From assembly GCA_050084985.1 (NCBI GenBank), contig JBITNC010000002.1, positions 15,128,001 to 15,192,000 on the forward strand: a DNA stretch of 64,000 nucleotides, read 5' to 3'. The notes beneath the pieces are model-generated. The model saw only the letters and a list, made by a program, of their open reading frames with translations. It searched no databases and was not told the origin of the DNA. Each line of letters starts with the position of its first letter. The stretch's first letter is position 1. Made by a program: the position numbers and the translations under genes. The stretch comes from Nageia nagi. Lineage: Eukaryota > Pinophyta. Positions 12,501 to 27,500 of this stretch are shown in pieces.

Positions 12501-15500
12501 CACTGTCTACATGATCTTGCAACTCTTGGAGAGGATGTTGAGCAACTCCCTCCCACAACCTTAGCTTCATCTATAGATCTAGTTGCATGAGGTTTTCACT
12601 AGTGTTGATTTGTTGAGGTCATCAATGCACTATAGCACTTAATCTTTTCCCTAGACCAATCCCATGAAGTCACTAATGTCAATCCACAAGATGATATCCA
12701 AACCACTGGAGTTGCTCTCCAATGTCCCCTCACGCCCAAGTTGTTACACTACTCTTAGTACTTTCTTTAGATAAAAAGTGGTTTGATTCTCCCTTGGACT
12801 ATCTCAACATACACCTTACACCTAGCTTGAGGATACTTCTTGGCCAGTTTTGGAATTGCTCACACCAATTGCAAATCAAGACGAACCATCATTTAGCCTG
12901 CAATCTTCGAGTTTGTCACCAATGCTCACTATAGATTGAGTTAGAGGATCATTTTGTCCTCCGTTGCCCTATTTATTACAAGATTTAGAGATGATACCAT
13001 TAGCTCTTATGAGATTCCAACAACTCGGTTTCTACCTTCTTCTATTACTCGGATTAACATTGTGTGGCACTCTTCCTCCATGAGGCTTTCCTTCTCTATA
13101 AGTATCTCCTATTGACAAGGTCCACCTTATTATATCCTTTTTAGCCTCCTTAGATGAGAAGGCTATGAGACAACCCTCCACTTCTTGCTTAGTGTACCAA
13201 GTAGCGCTTATGTGATGCTCAAATTCCTTCAAGAGCTTGTTAAATCACGTCCTCCTTCAGCACTAGCAAAGCCAACATGAGCACAAGCCTCGAAGACCAA
13301 GGCGATTCCACCCCTACTGCGTAGTTGAGATTATCTTTGGACTACATTGTATTTCTCTTTGGATATATCTCCAATCCACGTATTTTCTTTGCAAATAAAA
13401 CATCACCATCTAATGCCAACTTGAATGTATTCATACCATGTACCATAGAGAATGGCGCTTATCCTCTTAGTGGGGAATGACATCATCATGATGTCATGGT
13501 CCCTTCATCCTTCCAAAAAGCCACGCTTCAAGAGTGGTGATAATAAGACAAAATATGATGACATCATGCTTGCATCATCTTCCACTAATTTTAAATTTAT
13601 AAAATGCCTTTTTCCTTTTATTTAAATTGGTGGGTGGAATGTTGATGTGTCCCCTTGACTGTTGACTAGGCTACTGATGTGGCTATTGACAGTACACTAT
13701 TGATTGGATATGTGACCCACAAATAAAAATATTTATTTTTCTCCAAAACTTCAAATGGTCATAACTTACAAACCATAGCTCTGTTTTCTTCACCATTCGA
13801 AGCATTGGAACCATGGAAGAGGGTTCTTTGACATGGGAGAGAAAAATCAACAAAATGAGTAACTTGAAAACTCACCTTTTTAACAGCTCCAAAAATCCAT
13901 TTCGGATCACTATGGCTAACATTTTGCCAAGGAATACTCAAAAGCAATATGATTTTGATATTGATGCAATTATAAGAAATTTGCAAGTAAGCTATCAGAG
14001 TGGAGACGAAGGAGAATCAAGCCAAAAGGTGGAAAATGCATCCAAAGGGTCACCAATTGAGGAAATTGATACTTTTGGTTCCATGAAAATGGACAAAGTG
14101 ACCATCAATAGGTGTTATTCAAATGAAAGAAATGTTCAAGAAATCCCAAATGTAATGCTACAAATTGAGGAGTATAAGTTGAAAAATCTTGGTTGGTCTG
14201 GAAGGAAGCATGCCATTAATAATAATATGGATGCAATGGTGAATCAACGATATGAAAAGGAGCAGAAGATAAAGGAGTTGAAGAAGGAGCTTGCTGGAAA
14301 GAATAAGATGGTGAAAGAGATTGAAGCAACTAAAATGATTGTTAAGGATATCAAGTTACAAGCTTCATTAAACATTGATATAACAAAGCTAAAGAGGCCT
14401 TGACAAATGAAGTGATAAGTGTTGTAAACAAGCTTTCCCTCGAAATTACCAGTCTTCTAGAGGATCAGAAAGAAGAAGAAAAGGTGGAGAAAGGAATTTC
14501 GCAATTATTTGAAATGTTGAAGGGACATCAACAAACAATCAAGGCAATGCGAAGGAACTCAGTGGGTCAACCTAACAAGATAATATATTGTCGCAATTTT
14601 TCATATCGCTTTGGTTGGCTTAAGTATGCAAAAGGCGAATACCAAAGATTAATCAAGGAAAGAGCGGATTTGATGATGAGTCTTATATATCAGATGAGCT
14701 AGTACCTTCAGCCTAGTCAACTTATGGATGATGAGGGGAATGCAAGAAAAGTATAACTTGTTACCAATGAGGTTCAACACATGATTTGAAAGCATATCTT
14801 CACCAAAGATGTGAATCTTCTTAGGGCAGGACAACATATTGAGAACCAGCAATAGATAGTGATTTGGATGTTTCAAATGAAATGCACTTGTCAAATTGAG
14901 GAATTTCAATCCAAAGATGAAGACTTGCTTGGAGCACTTACTTTGGGATTGTTCAAGGCAAAGACTTTAACGAATGATGAATCACATGGGATACCGGAAG
15001 AAGTTTTCTTGGTTGCACATGATGCAAGTGCATATACATAGTTTTGGTTGAGATTTTACTAAGTTAGAGTGTTTTTGTTTCAAAAGACTATTTGATAACT
15101 TGAATTGGGAAGGATGAGTTTTTTGCTCCCACAGTTTCAAGTAATTTTGATGTAACTGTACTTTGGCAGTATTTTGTTGTCGTAGTTTTGTGTTTTGGCA
15201 GTATTTACTTTGATAGTATTAGGTTTTTTTGCCATTTTAGAGCAATATTGCATTCAATGTTTAAGGGCAACATTGCATTTAATGTTTAGGGCAACACTGC
15301 ATTTAATGAGGTTTAAGAATTTATGCCATAAGTATCCATATTGGATCATTTGTAGAGAAGATGATTTAGTTTGAATTTCTAACTATAGAATCACATCAAT
15401 ACTTTGTATCGTTCTATTGAAGAAGCATTGGAATTCAAGATAATGCAAGTGGAGCTTTTCCCTTTGCCGAGTTGTGGATGTGCTAAGTGAAATTGTTATA

Positions 15501-18500
15501 TGCTATTTTGTTAATGGTTTATATGCTTATGCTTATTTTCCTTCAAAACTTTGTGTTTAAGCAAAAATAATTGAATATCCATTTAAGTGTTTGAACTATT
15601 ACTTATGCAACTTGCATACAAGTGATTTTGTTTTGAGAATAATTTTTTTTCTATGTCATTTGGGTAAAAGCTTTCATTTGATTTCTATGATAACTTCATT
15701 TCGCTCCATCAACCGCATGGTCATCGCTTTTGGCTCTTACTTAGAGACTATTTGGACTTCAATCATTTGTCTCTTTGTTTGATAATTGAATGAAGCTTCA
15801 TAATAAATATAGAAAGTGAACTCCTGGACCCTGTACACTTGTGATAGGTTATCCTTGCAACCTTACTCTGAATTATCAATGTTATTCTCGTTTTTTACCT
15901 TCTTTTATGTTTCCTTTTTATTAAAAAGAATTCACAACTTTCCATCAACTGCATAATACACCTCCAAAATGCCCATTTAAAATGTGAGTTAACACCCAGC
16001 CTACCTCCTTTTATGAGTTATTCTAAGATTTGCTAGAAAACCAACTGCATATCATCTGTTGAGAGTCACGGATGGCCCTTAAAGCTTCGAAGACAAGTAA
16101 ACCTTAGGGTTCAAGTCCTTTCAAGTGGGGTTAAGTTACACAACCTCACCTTGAGATAGTGTTAGTCCTTTCCCTGCCAATCTTAACGACATAAGGGAAA
16201 AGAAATCCTCACCAACAAAAACCAGCTTAACCCGAAGCCCTCTAATCACCACACTTCAAATGGTCTAATAACATCATGTCTAATACTATGGCATAAAACT
16301 TGGCAAATGTGTGCTCAATTATGATGGTCTTCTAATTGTTCACGCCAGAACAATCCCTTGCCTTGTGAATGGGATGGATGATGCGTTGTGACCAACAGGG
16401 AGGGAGGCTTGAACAAACAATCTCATTGCATAGCTTTGTAATGGGGGAGATAAGTGAGTCTACATCATATTTGAGGAACTTTTTTTGAATGGCTCTTTAA
16501 ATGTCTCCTAGACAAAATAACTAACAAGAAGGGGGAGGGGAAGAGACATGTAGAACCTGTTGATCCAGCATATCGTAAAGCGAACATGCATAGGAGACCC
16601 ATGTCTCAATATCAATGTTTGATGGAGGGGTTTCCTTAGGACGAGGGTTTGCCAAAAGACCTTAGGAGAGTGGTGAAGAGAGTCAAGGAGCTCACATCAT
16701 GTAGAGGTGAAAACTCCTTGTTTCTTCTATATAAGAAGACAATGGTAATCTCTTTATGTGGGCAATATGTATGAAGAGTCATGGGCTAAAGCAAATCAGA
16801 GTTTCTAGTGCATAGACTTACACTCCTCATCTTACCAACAATCCCTAAGATATAATCAATAAGCGTAAAATGGCATGGAGCAATGAGTCTTATACCAAAA
16901 AGAGTCAAGAACTGCCTCCTAGAGGGCATAAGACAATATTTTAGTAATGGTAGTAGAGAAAGGGGATTGACTTGTTATGTTTGTAAGAAGTTGGGAGAGA
17001 CAAATAATCGTTGGTATATTGAGCATCAAAAAAATAGTTGGAAAGCGAATACCAAGGCAGCCTGAGGCGGGGAAAGAAGGAGGTGGAGAGGCCATGTGAG
17101 AGCACAAGTTAAAGCCTCATGATCTATCAAGGGCAGTTTGTATGAGACATGAAGGTCATGGATGTGGGAAATCAAAGGTAAGTTTAATACTTGAAAACAC
17201 CTTCATTTGGTCAACCAAGGGCATGCCCAATATGGGGGAAGAATCACAAATCACTGCTCTATAGTTCCATATTACCACCCATTTTCTTTCTTTCTTGGCA
17301 ATCAAGACTAAGGTGCAAGCCTTGTGGAGCTCTTCCATTTGAAGCATTGTGAGATCTTCATCCAACTAATCTTTTTTGTGAGAGAGACAATAGTTTCTTT
17401 TTTGCTCTCAAGGCCAATAAATGGTCCCCTACTAATAGGAAATGGATAACAAGGGTGTCATCAAGAGTTGTCCACGATATTTCCAAGGAAATGTTTTTCA
17501 AGTCTAGAAAGATAGAAAATGTATTAATGTCCACAAGTGGACCAAGAGAAGTTAATGAGCCTAGAGAGTACACGAGTGATGAAGTAGCAAACGAGCCCCT
17601 AGGTGACCCTCCCTAAAATTAAATCAAACTAAAAGATATAATATAGGGTCAAAGCCCTAAAAGAGAACAAATAACCAAAAAGAAATACAATATAGTAGAG
17701 GTTGGTCATGAAAGGATAGTTGTGGGACTAAATAAGGAAGAGCATGGAGGCACTCTCAACTGTTGGGCCAAGATTGGATCCCTCTGGACTTTGAGGTTTG
17801 TGTCTGTGTCAACTCTGCTAGAGCTAAAGAAGAATGTGATCCAACGAGTACTCGATGTAATAAGGTCCTCATGTACTCACAATCTATTTTGTCGAATAGG
17901 TGGGAGAGGGTTGTCTCTCCGTTTTTAGGCCCCCTCCGAGGAGGAAGCTCAAAAAAATGATGTAATACAATAGTCTCTTGTCAAGTGTTGGGTGCAGGAT
18001 AGGAGGCACTTCTTGAGAAGGAACACCTCTCTAAGGTAAAGTGCCACACAAAGTTGGTTTCATAAAATATAGGGCATCTCAAAAGAGACTGTGGGCATCA
18101 TACAGAAAAAAGATAGAAATCGTGTTGTGGTCATCTCAAAAGAGACTGTGGTATTGTTCCTGAATCTCAAAATAAACCAAGCATCTAAAGATGAAATGGT
18201 CCTCAAACTCAAACTCTTGTGAGCACAATCAATAGACACGAAGCTCACGCACTAAATGTTGGTTAGTTTCAGTCTGCAACTAGTGCAAGCAAACTCGAAA
18301 CTGGCTAAGGAACATCCTCAATCAAAAAAGTATGACCAGCCTTTCAAGGAGTGTTGTTTTTAGGGAGGCCATGAACTCCAAGATTGAGTTCCTTATCATG
18401 GTGTACCTCTTCAAAAAATTTTACATTGCCATTTGAACAACAAGAGGCATCTTCTTACCTTTGACCACTTGCACCCACAAATTATGTTTTTCCACCAACG

Positions 18501-21500
18501 TTTGGATGGACTATTGTTGGGTGATTGTTTCTTTCTTAATATGTTCTTACTATGTAATAATCACTCATTGTTTATGAAATTGTAGGTTTGGGATTTCAGC
18601 AACAAGAAGGGTCTTGGATTGTTCAAGTTTTTCAATTATGACTTTCAACTTATGTTTTGACAATTTATTAGAGCAATATTTTCTAGCCTCCATTGTATAA
18701 GGTTGATGATTCTTTTAAAATATATATTTTAAATATAATAAAAACATATAATATGTAAATTTTATTATTAAAATAAAATTAGAATATATATTAATACTAC
18801 ATTATTTTTAAAATTGTCACTAATTTCTTTAATTTTGAATTAATTTTTCAAAAATACTTTTAAATTCATATACAATGATTAGTATATTTGCTTCTTTTAA
18901 CTCTTACTATATTCTAATTAATCTCTATATTATGATATTGTGTATTTATTCAATAACATTAGTTAAGCAATGAGGATATATCACTACCTAAGAGACATCA
19001 TTGGAAGATTTGATGTAGGACCATAATCGAATTTTTATAGCAGGATAGAAGGTAAAGGTTTTGTGCATGTGTGAGGTGCAACAAAAGTATAAGTATGTTG
19101 GTGACATATAATGGGAATGTGACAATGAAGGAGGAATACGTGGACTGCTAACCAAATAAAAAAAAATTGGTAATAGAAAGAGGGACATAAGGAGTCAATT
19201 ATAGCTATTGAAGAGCTTGAATACAATTGACATATTGAACAAATCAGGAACTATAATAGGCGTTGCAAGTGTGGGAGGAGGCTCCCACACCAATAATGTG
19301 GTACACGACCTTAGGAATGTAGTAAGTAGCTAGTGAATTATAAGGTAGAAATATAACAAGTTCATCGAAGAGAGGAACACAAGCAAGTTTATGTAAGTAT
19401 GCATACTTAATAATATAATGAATTTCCTATAGAGGATACCATCATGAGTGTGAGAATTAATAAATTCATAAATTTGCCTATGCTCCAAGTCACATATGTA
19501 ATTAACAACAAGATTATATTCTACGAAAATAAATATAGGGGATAAAACATTAAATGTAGGCTTAAGCTAGGGAACAAACATGTCCATATCTTACATTTTG
19601 AGAGATTGATGAAGAAAGATAGCACTCAAGAATAAAAAATAATTAGAAGTATAAGATAAGCCATGTGCTTGATGGTTCACATAGTCAATGATCAAGTAGT
19701 GGTATAGATAGTCCAAAAAATTTTAAATTTTATTTTTCATAAAATTATATAGGGATTAAGTTGACTTTTAGTACCTTACCTAACTAGAGTCCACTTGTGA
19801 TATGATTTGAGTCATTGAGAATATTATACATGTTAACAAGGATAATGAATCTTCTAATTATTGAAGTTGGAATTTCTTTAGTGACACTTATCTTGCTAGT
19901 ATAAATAATAGCTATCACTTACACAAAGGGAACATGGAAAATAGAGCGATAGTAATATAATTATAAACAAAGAGAGTGATATGAATAGCCATGTACAAAG
20001 GAGAGAGTATATTTAATAAGACATAGACATGTGGTAGTGACATAACCATGGGCAAAGGAAAAATGTTTCTTTTATTTACATGGTAGTGAATGGATGAACT
20101 AATAGCTAGATGATGTCATAAATAGGGATATACGTATGGAAATTGTAATTGATAGTTTGAAACGTAAATATGTATGTTTAAATATTTGAGCATAACTTTA
20201 TGTATTTTTCTCATAGATTATAATTATGGACTCGAACACCTTTTAATTGTAATAAGACTTTTGATCTTAAATCATAAATTATCAAAACTTAATGGTAAGT
20301 TATTTGAAGCATGGAAATGGGAAAGTGGTTACATTGTCATGTTACTAGGCAGATGACTAAGATAGATATTACTAAGTAAAGTACAAAAATATATATATTT
20401 TTGGAGGTGAAAGTGAATAAGAAGGGAAAGTTCATAGAAAAATACATAATACCAAGTTGATGAACTCAACAGAAAAAATTATATAAATATGAGTAATACT
20501 TGTTAAAAATCTAGTTCATTAAAGGGGGTGAGCTTCTATGAAAAATTGTCTTTCATTTAACCGCTGATGGAGAAGTGATAACAGTTCACTAAAACCATTT
20601 CCTATGTGCTCCAGTTTTGCAATGCAATTGCACATTCTACAATAGCTCAGTTATGTTTTGGGTCTGAATGATCAGGATATAATGGGGTTTGGCAACCCTT
20701 GGGAATAGGGTGTGTTCATGATGCCAACCTTGTTGATGTGGTTTGTGTGAATGTTGGGTGGAGTGAGTAGAAGTGTCATGCCAAGTAGATCTGTGACTAT
20801 CAATTTGTTGATGTCAAATGCTTGACTTCCCTGGTAGCAATAACAAGTTGGAAAAAAGCGGTGAGAGGTGCAGCAGTGGGGGTCCGATGTACTAACCTAT
20901 GTCTGCGTATTACCATCCCCAATAAAGAGGGTCAAAAATCTTTGGTATAGTGAAGGAGTGGGAGGACAATGTACTAACCTATGTCTGAGTATTACCATCC
21001 CCAATAAAGAGGGTCAAAAATCTTTGGCATAGTGAAGGAGTGTGGGGACAATGTACTAACCTATGTCTGAGTATTACCATCCCCAATAAAGAGGGTCAAA
21101 AATCTGAGTATTACCATCCCCAATAAAGAGGGTCAAAAATCTTTGGCATAGTGAAGGAGTGAGGGACAATGTACTAACCTATGTCTGAGTATTACCATCC
21201 CCAATAAAGAGGAACAAAGATCTTTGGTCATGTTACCAAAAGAAGACCACAAGTGAGCTAGCAAAATCCCTAAAGAGTCAGTAGTACCTAGATAATCAGA
21301 CCTCTGTATGCAACTCTTTTGACAGTTCTTTGAGAAACTATCCATTGTTTCATTGCAAAGTTGAGCATTAAGTCCTCATTGTTACACTGCAGAAGTTATT
21401 TTTCTCAACTAGTACGATTTCTTACATATTAGTGTTGCACTGTAAAAGCACCCAAACCTGCTGGGTCTATATTAGCAGCAAGCTTACATTTGTTGATGCA

Positions 21501-24500
21501 AACTGTAAGGCTTGCAACTACCTCTAGGCATTGTTCCATTCCAGATCACCAAAGTATCTGATGGTTGCAAAGGAAGTTTCTCCAGATCGTCAATATCATT
21601 CAAACCGGCTCTCCTGTGTCAAGGGTCAATCTCTTGGCCAACTGCATTGATCATGGGGGAAATCAAAGTCTGGGTTTTGCCAATTGTTTGAGAGGCAGCT
21701 CTTCCTTTCTTTCACAATAATTTCTAGGTTTGTTGTTCTTCATAGAAGTGTCACAATTTGTAAGAGACTAATAGTAAGCCAGTTGATGATAATGCGTCAA
21801 GCCTTCATGCATACCACTTTTCTATAAAACATATTTTCTTGTGATCTCTAGATGAGATACAACATCAGATTTAACATCATATACCTTTGATTATTTGTGT
21901 TTGAGTTGCAGTAGATATTTCAACATTCCTCAGACAAGCTCCTAGGACCAAGTGCCCATTTTGCATGCACACCAAAAAGCCAAAAAATTATTTACATTGT
22001 GAAGCTCATTTAGGAACATTCATTAAGTGTTGTCCACAAAAAATGGCCCAAATGTTGGATTCCACATTTAACCCTTTTCTCTAAACTTGTAAACTGTATT
22101 TTTAATCTGGATGAAAGATATGCAATTGTGGTTCTACTGAATAACTCACAAGTCAGAGTATTTGCCATGCAACACCATAAGCGAGACAAGTCAATGTGTA
22201 GCTCAGCTTCCAAATCAATAATGTAAAAAAACCATACAATTGACATATAACACACATTTGTAGTATCCTAGAAATCTGGAGAATAACTTACAAATAAATT
22301 GGGATTTGAGGCCATGAAAGGCAAGTTTTTCTTTTGTTTTTAATGGCACAATACTTTCTAGAACTAACTTCCTATTAAGCAAAAACTGTTACTCCTGCCA
22401 TCCACAACTAGTTATTGCCAAGTAAGAGTATGACAGCTCTAGTACAAGTTTATGAGAAATGGACAGTTGAAGTGAATGATCATTATCATTATGTTCTCGT
22501 GTCCTTAATAGGATATATGGAAAGAAAACAGAATACCAATAGCACTCTCTCTCCTAATTCCTTTGCATATCAACATGGTCCAAACTTAAAAATATTTGGG
22601 AAACTACCATTTGTATTTAAGGTAATGTTATCAATTATCTAATCAGCAACTTCTCTTGGATGGGATGTAAAGCAAGGAATCTGTGGAGAGGTTCATATAC
22701 GAAACACACAAACACATCTCAATGATTCCACCATACTCCTTCAAGGTCTCAACAGATTACATTCTTTTTCAAAGAAAATACAAGCATTGGTTCTAGAACT
22801 AACTTCCTATTAAGCAAAAACTCTTAATCCTGCCATCCACAACTAGTCATTGCCAAGTAAGAGTATGACAACTCTAGTACAAGTTTATGAGAAATGGACA
22901 GTTGAAGTGAATGATCATTATCATTATGTTCTCATGTCCTTAATAGGATTCATTGAAAGAAAACAGAATAGCAATAGCACTCTCTCTCCTAATTCCTTTG
23001 CATGTCAACATGGTCCAAACTTAAAAATATTTGGGAAACTACCATTTGTATTTAAGGTAATGTTATCAATTATCTAATCAGCAACTTCTCTTGGATAGGC
23101 TGTAAAGTAAGGAATCTGTGGAGAAGTTCATATACGAAACACACAAACACATCTCAATGATTCCACCATACTCCTTCGAGGTCTCAACAGATTACATTCT
23201 TTTCCAAAGCGGATACGAGCATTGGTTCCAGAGATCAGAGAGACCTCAGCACAGCATCACCATTGAGAGCATCCTCACATTCTCCCTAGCTCAATTGATA
23301 TAGTTCCCTTTTTAGTATTATCACTTTTAAGGTTTCAACCCATTTTGTAGCTTTATATCTTTTGTCTCATGGTTGTTTTTAGCTTTAATGGGGATCAGCT
23401 TGGAATCCAAATTGCTACCACACCACTTATGTATAATCCAGTCTCGTTGACTGCTTTTGGTCACCAGTGGACATTTATATATTTCCTTTTTTCATTATAA
23501 CACTGTGGCCCCTAGTCTCCTGCCAAGTTGTAAGAGCTGTAGCAGACTATCTGTATTCTTAGGGTCTGATAATTTTAGTTGAATTTTTTTAATGGCACTA
23601 ATTAGCTGTGAACTTGAATGAACCATCTCCTTCTGTAATGGTCCAAATAGTGAGATGTTAAATTATTGTTATTCAATTTTGTACGAGCTCTCTAAATTCA
23701 TATGACCAATATTTCTAGATACCCAATTCTGAAGTATTGAGTGGCGAAATTTTGCATGAAATGTTCATGTTTTAAATGGAGAGAGATCACATCTGTCTCC
23801 ATATACAAGCCTTCAAAATGCATCATGACTATAGAAATGGATTCTTCATGCTTGTTGACAGGCCATTAAGACCAGTTGATAGTATTGGAAGGAATATGGG
23901 TATTCCTTTTCTTAATAAACGGTATTTCATATAATAAATTATTTTTTTATAATTATTTATCTTTAATTCCATAGTAGAACCAACAAGAAGAATTATATGA
24001 AAGCTTATTCTGAAAAAACCTGTGTAAAAATATTTGAACCAAAATTTCAGGTCACACCCTATAAATTACAATCCATCATGAGGGCATAAGGATGGATAGG
24101 ATTGCAAGATCCATCCTTCATGTTAATACAAGAAGAAAATTTTTATTGAATTTTCATGTATACTTCTATTTCAGAAGGAAGGCAATCATTCTAGAAGAGA
24201 AAAACATCAGATCCAATAGAAGGCAACAATAAAATCCTATTAGTTGAATCACAGATATTCTCATCTAAACCTGGACCTCCTCTATTTTTTGTTATTTATG
24301 TTTGGCTTCTATGCATGGAGAATCAACATAAAAACATGAACAGCACATAATGCAAGATAAGAGAAAGAAAGGCACACTCCATGTTGTTATGAGCTCAGGT
24401 TGACGGCCAAATGAATTTGCTAATATACCAAATCTTTATTTGAGCACTCCAATGAAAGATCTTATCATTTTCAACACCAAGCACGTAGATTCCTAATTTA

Positions 24501-27500
24501 GGGATCTGAATGTAATGTAGATCAACATCTAACAAATGAATCGCAAAGTCTATTTTTTATTGAGTTAAACAAATTAAATGCTGATTTGCAATATTTCTCA
24601 AAAAGCAATCAATTTAGTCTCATAAAGTACATTGGGTTACAGTCCAGAAGTACTTTTTATAGCACTCAAGTAACAATTATCCTCTATTATAGCATTATTA
24701 TAGCAAAAGGCAATCAGCTAATCAGTATCCTCCTTGGCCAAAAAGTTTGTATCAGAAATATGTTTGCTGAAATTTAAAATGTAGTTCTTTTGCTTGTGAT
24801 TTGTTGCAATTTCATGAAACTTCCCAACAACACAATTAATAAAAACATCGATCTAGCTAATAGTACAAACAATGTTGGAATTGGCAATACCTTAAACAAA
24901 GAAGTCTGAAACTTCTGTTGCTAGACAAACAAATTCAAAATATAAAAGTTCGTGGAAAAACATCCTAGGTCAAAATTCATTCTAGAACACATTTTAGTTT
25001 CAATTGCATCCAGAGAAGTAAAATAAGAAACATTTGGTAGATTTCAGCTTCAAGAGAATTTCAAATCCTTCCGTTAACAAACAAAACTGAAAAGCAATAA
25101 AAACTACCTGGACAAAATACTTTATAAACTACAAGCGCAACAGCCACTACTTAATTGATCTCAAAATCATTAAAAGTGAAATACAGATAGGCAAATTGAG
25201 AAAGAGAGAGACAGAGTACCAAGAAGACTGTTTTTACTTTTTGCAAATACAAGTGCAACAGCATCATAGACTGCAGGGCTTTCTCCCTGTCCCTTAATTT
25301 TTTTCCGACGTTTTTTTGAAGTTGAGGTTTCTGTATACTGATTTTCATGAACAAATTCTGAATTTTCTCGGCTATTAAAGGAAAGGCAAGGTCCTTCGTT
25401 TTCTGCTGCCAGACCACCTATAATGACACTGTTCCCAAATAGAACTCCTTCTGAAAACAAGATGGAGATAATGAATTCCCTTTTTTAATAAATGATTTGC
25501 AACACAAAACATTCACATTGAAATGAACATAACTTTAGGAAAATCTATATTACAAAATGTTATGTAAAGTTGATGTATGCAAACTGACTATTAATCTGTG
25601 TTAATGCAGAACTCACTATTCCGATATTGTTTTCCAAAGAGTACATATACCTGACCAGAAAATCACAATTCATATTACAAACCAATGCAAACTGACTATT
25701 GATTTATGCTAATGCCGAAATGCAGAACTCACTATTCTGATATTGTATTCCAAAGAGTAAATATGCCTGACAGCAGAGTCAAAATTCATATTCCTAACCA
25801 ATGCACATGTTAATTTGACCAACATCCGAAAGCAGATTTTAAAACAATAAAAGAAAGTGATTTGGAAATGGGGATAGCTAGGTTCCAATGCCTATTGACT
25901 TGGTCAAGAGACAATAGGACTGAGCAAGAAACCAGGAGAGACAAAAAGAAACAAAATCAACATAAAAAAAATGCAACAAAAAACATAATATTTTTACAAC
26001 TTAGAGACATTACAGATGTATCTTTTTTATTCCTCTAGTCAAAAAATAACAGATAATGCATGAAAATGACAAGCATTAGAAAAATGAACAATTCAATCAA
26101 TTAACTAAGTTAGAAAGCTTGCTCCCTTACTCTGAGTCTCGCGAAGAAAAACTTTCGCTAATCAAAATAAGAGCATGCCTAGACACCATACAAGCGAAAA
26201 AAAACTTTCACTTATCAAAATAGTCATGAATGTCTAATTATTAATCCAATTGCCTGGACAAAGTGTCCAATTATTCGACATTCAATTTTCTCCGAGGTTT
26301 TAATTTTCAATTTGGCCTCCAAATTTTGGTACTAAAACCAACGAATTTCTTAAAATGATGACAACTGGACACAAAAAAATGAACTATTTAATAGATTGAC
26401 CAAGATGGAAAGATTTCCTCCTTACTCTCTTAGATAATCCTCCCATCATATGAGAACATGTTTGGACATCTTCAAACATGATAAGGAAATTTCTTGCTCG
26501 TAGTCATGAATGTCTTAAATATTTTATCCGATCACTTGAATATCCAATTTTTTGACACCCAGATTTCTCTCAAATAGACCGATTTCCAATTTGCCCTCCA
26601 AATGTTGGTACTAGACCCAAAGACTTTCTCCAAACACCAGCCCTTTTTTCTTCGTTTCTTTGTTCCTTCCACTTATTATTTACACTCAAACAAAAAAAGT
26701 CATTCTATTGAAAATTCTGTTGTGTCTATGAGTAAAATATGCAACTAATTATTTACTACAAATGATGTTAAAGTATCCAAACTATAAATTGTGATTGGTA
26801 GATACATAACATTAGGTTTAATACAAGTGAATAGATATGAATACCATGAAGGTACCACTATATTTCAATTGTGAATACCCTAGTTATAAGTTTTGGGTCT
26901 GATACACATTCTTAAGGTGTACAAGATTTTAGTCATGATGACTAGTGGATATCAACCATCCTACCCTTACACGTTTGGATGCTATTTATAACCATGTTTC
27001 ATATTTGTAGGATATGAATTTCATGGTCATGAATATATGTCAGTGCAATTGTCTTTAGAACCCATCTATCACAAGTAGAGACTATTTAAAATGATTTTAT
27101 TTAATTGTTTTATTTGATTTATGTAAATTGTTAAGTTTAATCCATTTTGGGTAAATCAAGGTTAATTTGAGAGATTTTTTGATAAGTGTAAAAGGCATCA
27201 CACTATATTTGCATTTTAACTATTTAAACGTTTTATTTGATTTATTTGAAATATAAATTTGAATACACTTTAGGAAAATCAAGGTTAAGTAATTTTCTCT
27301 CAATTGTCATTATTTGTGACGTCCCCATTGTTGTAATTAATTGTGAGGTCCGATAGGTTCCTCTTGTAATATATTTTATTAATGTATTGTACCTTCATGT
27401 TTGTAACTTAGGATAGGAGACTTAATGGGTCAAGGGACCCCACTATGAGCCCCAAGTGGGACATCTCCCTCCTAAGCTTAGATTAGGTGTTCTTATTGTA

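Noticed and set aside
22356-23225. A CRISPR-like or other spacer-repeat array
   Set aside because: The repeats here and elsewhere are simple direct tandem duplications without unique spacers, in plant nuclear DNA.
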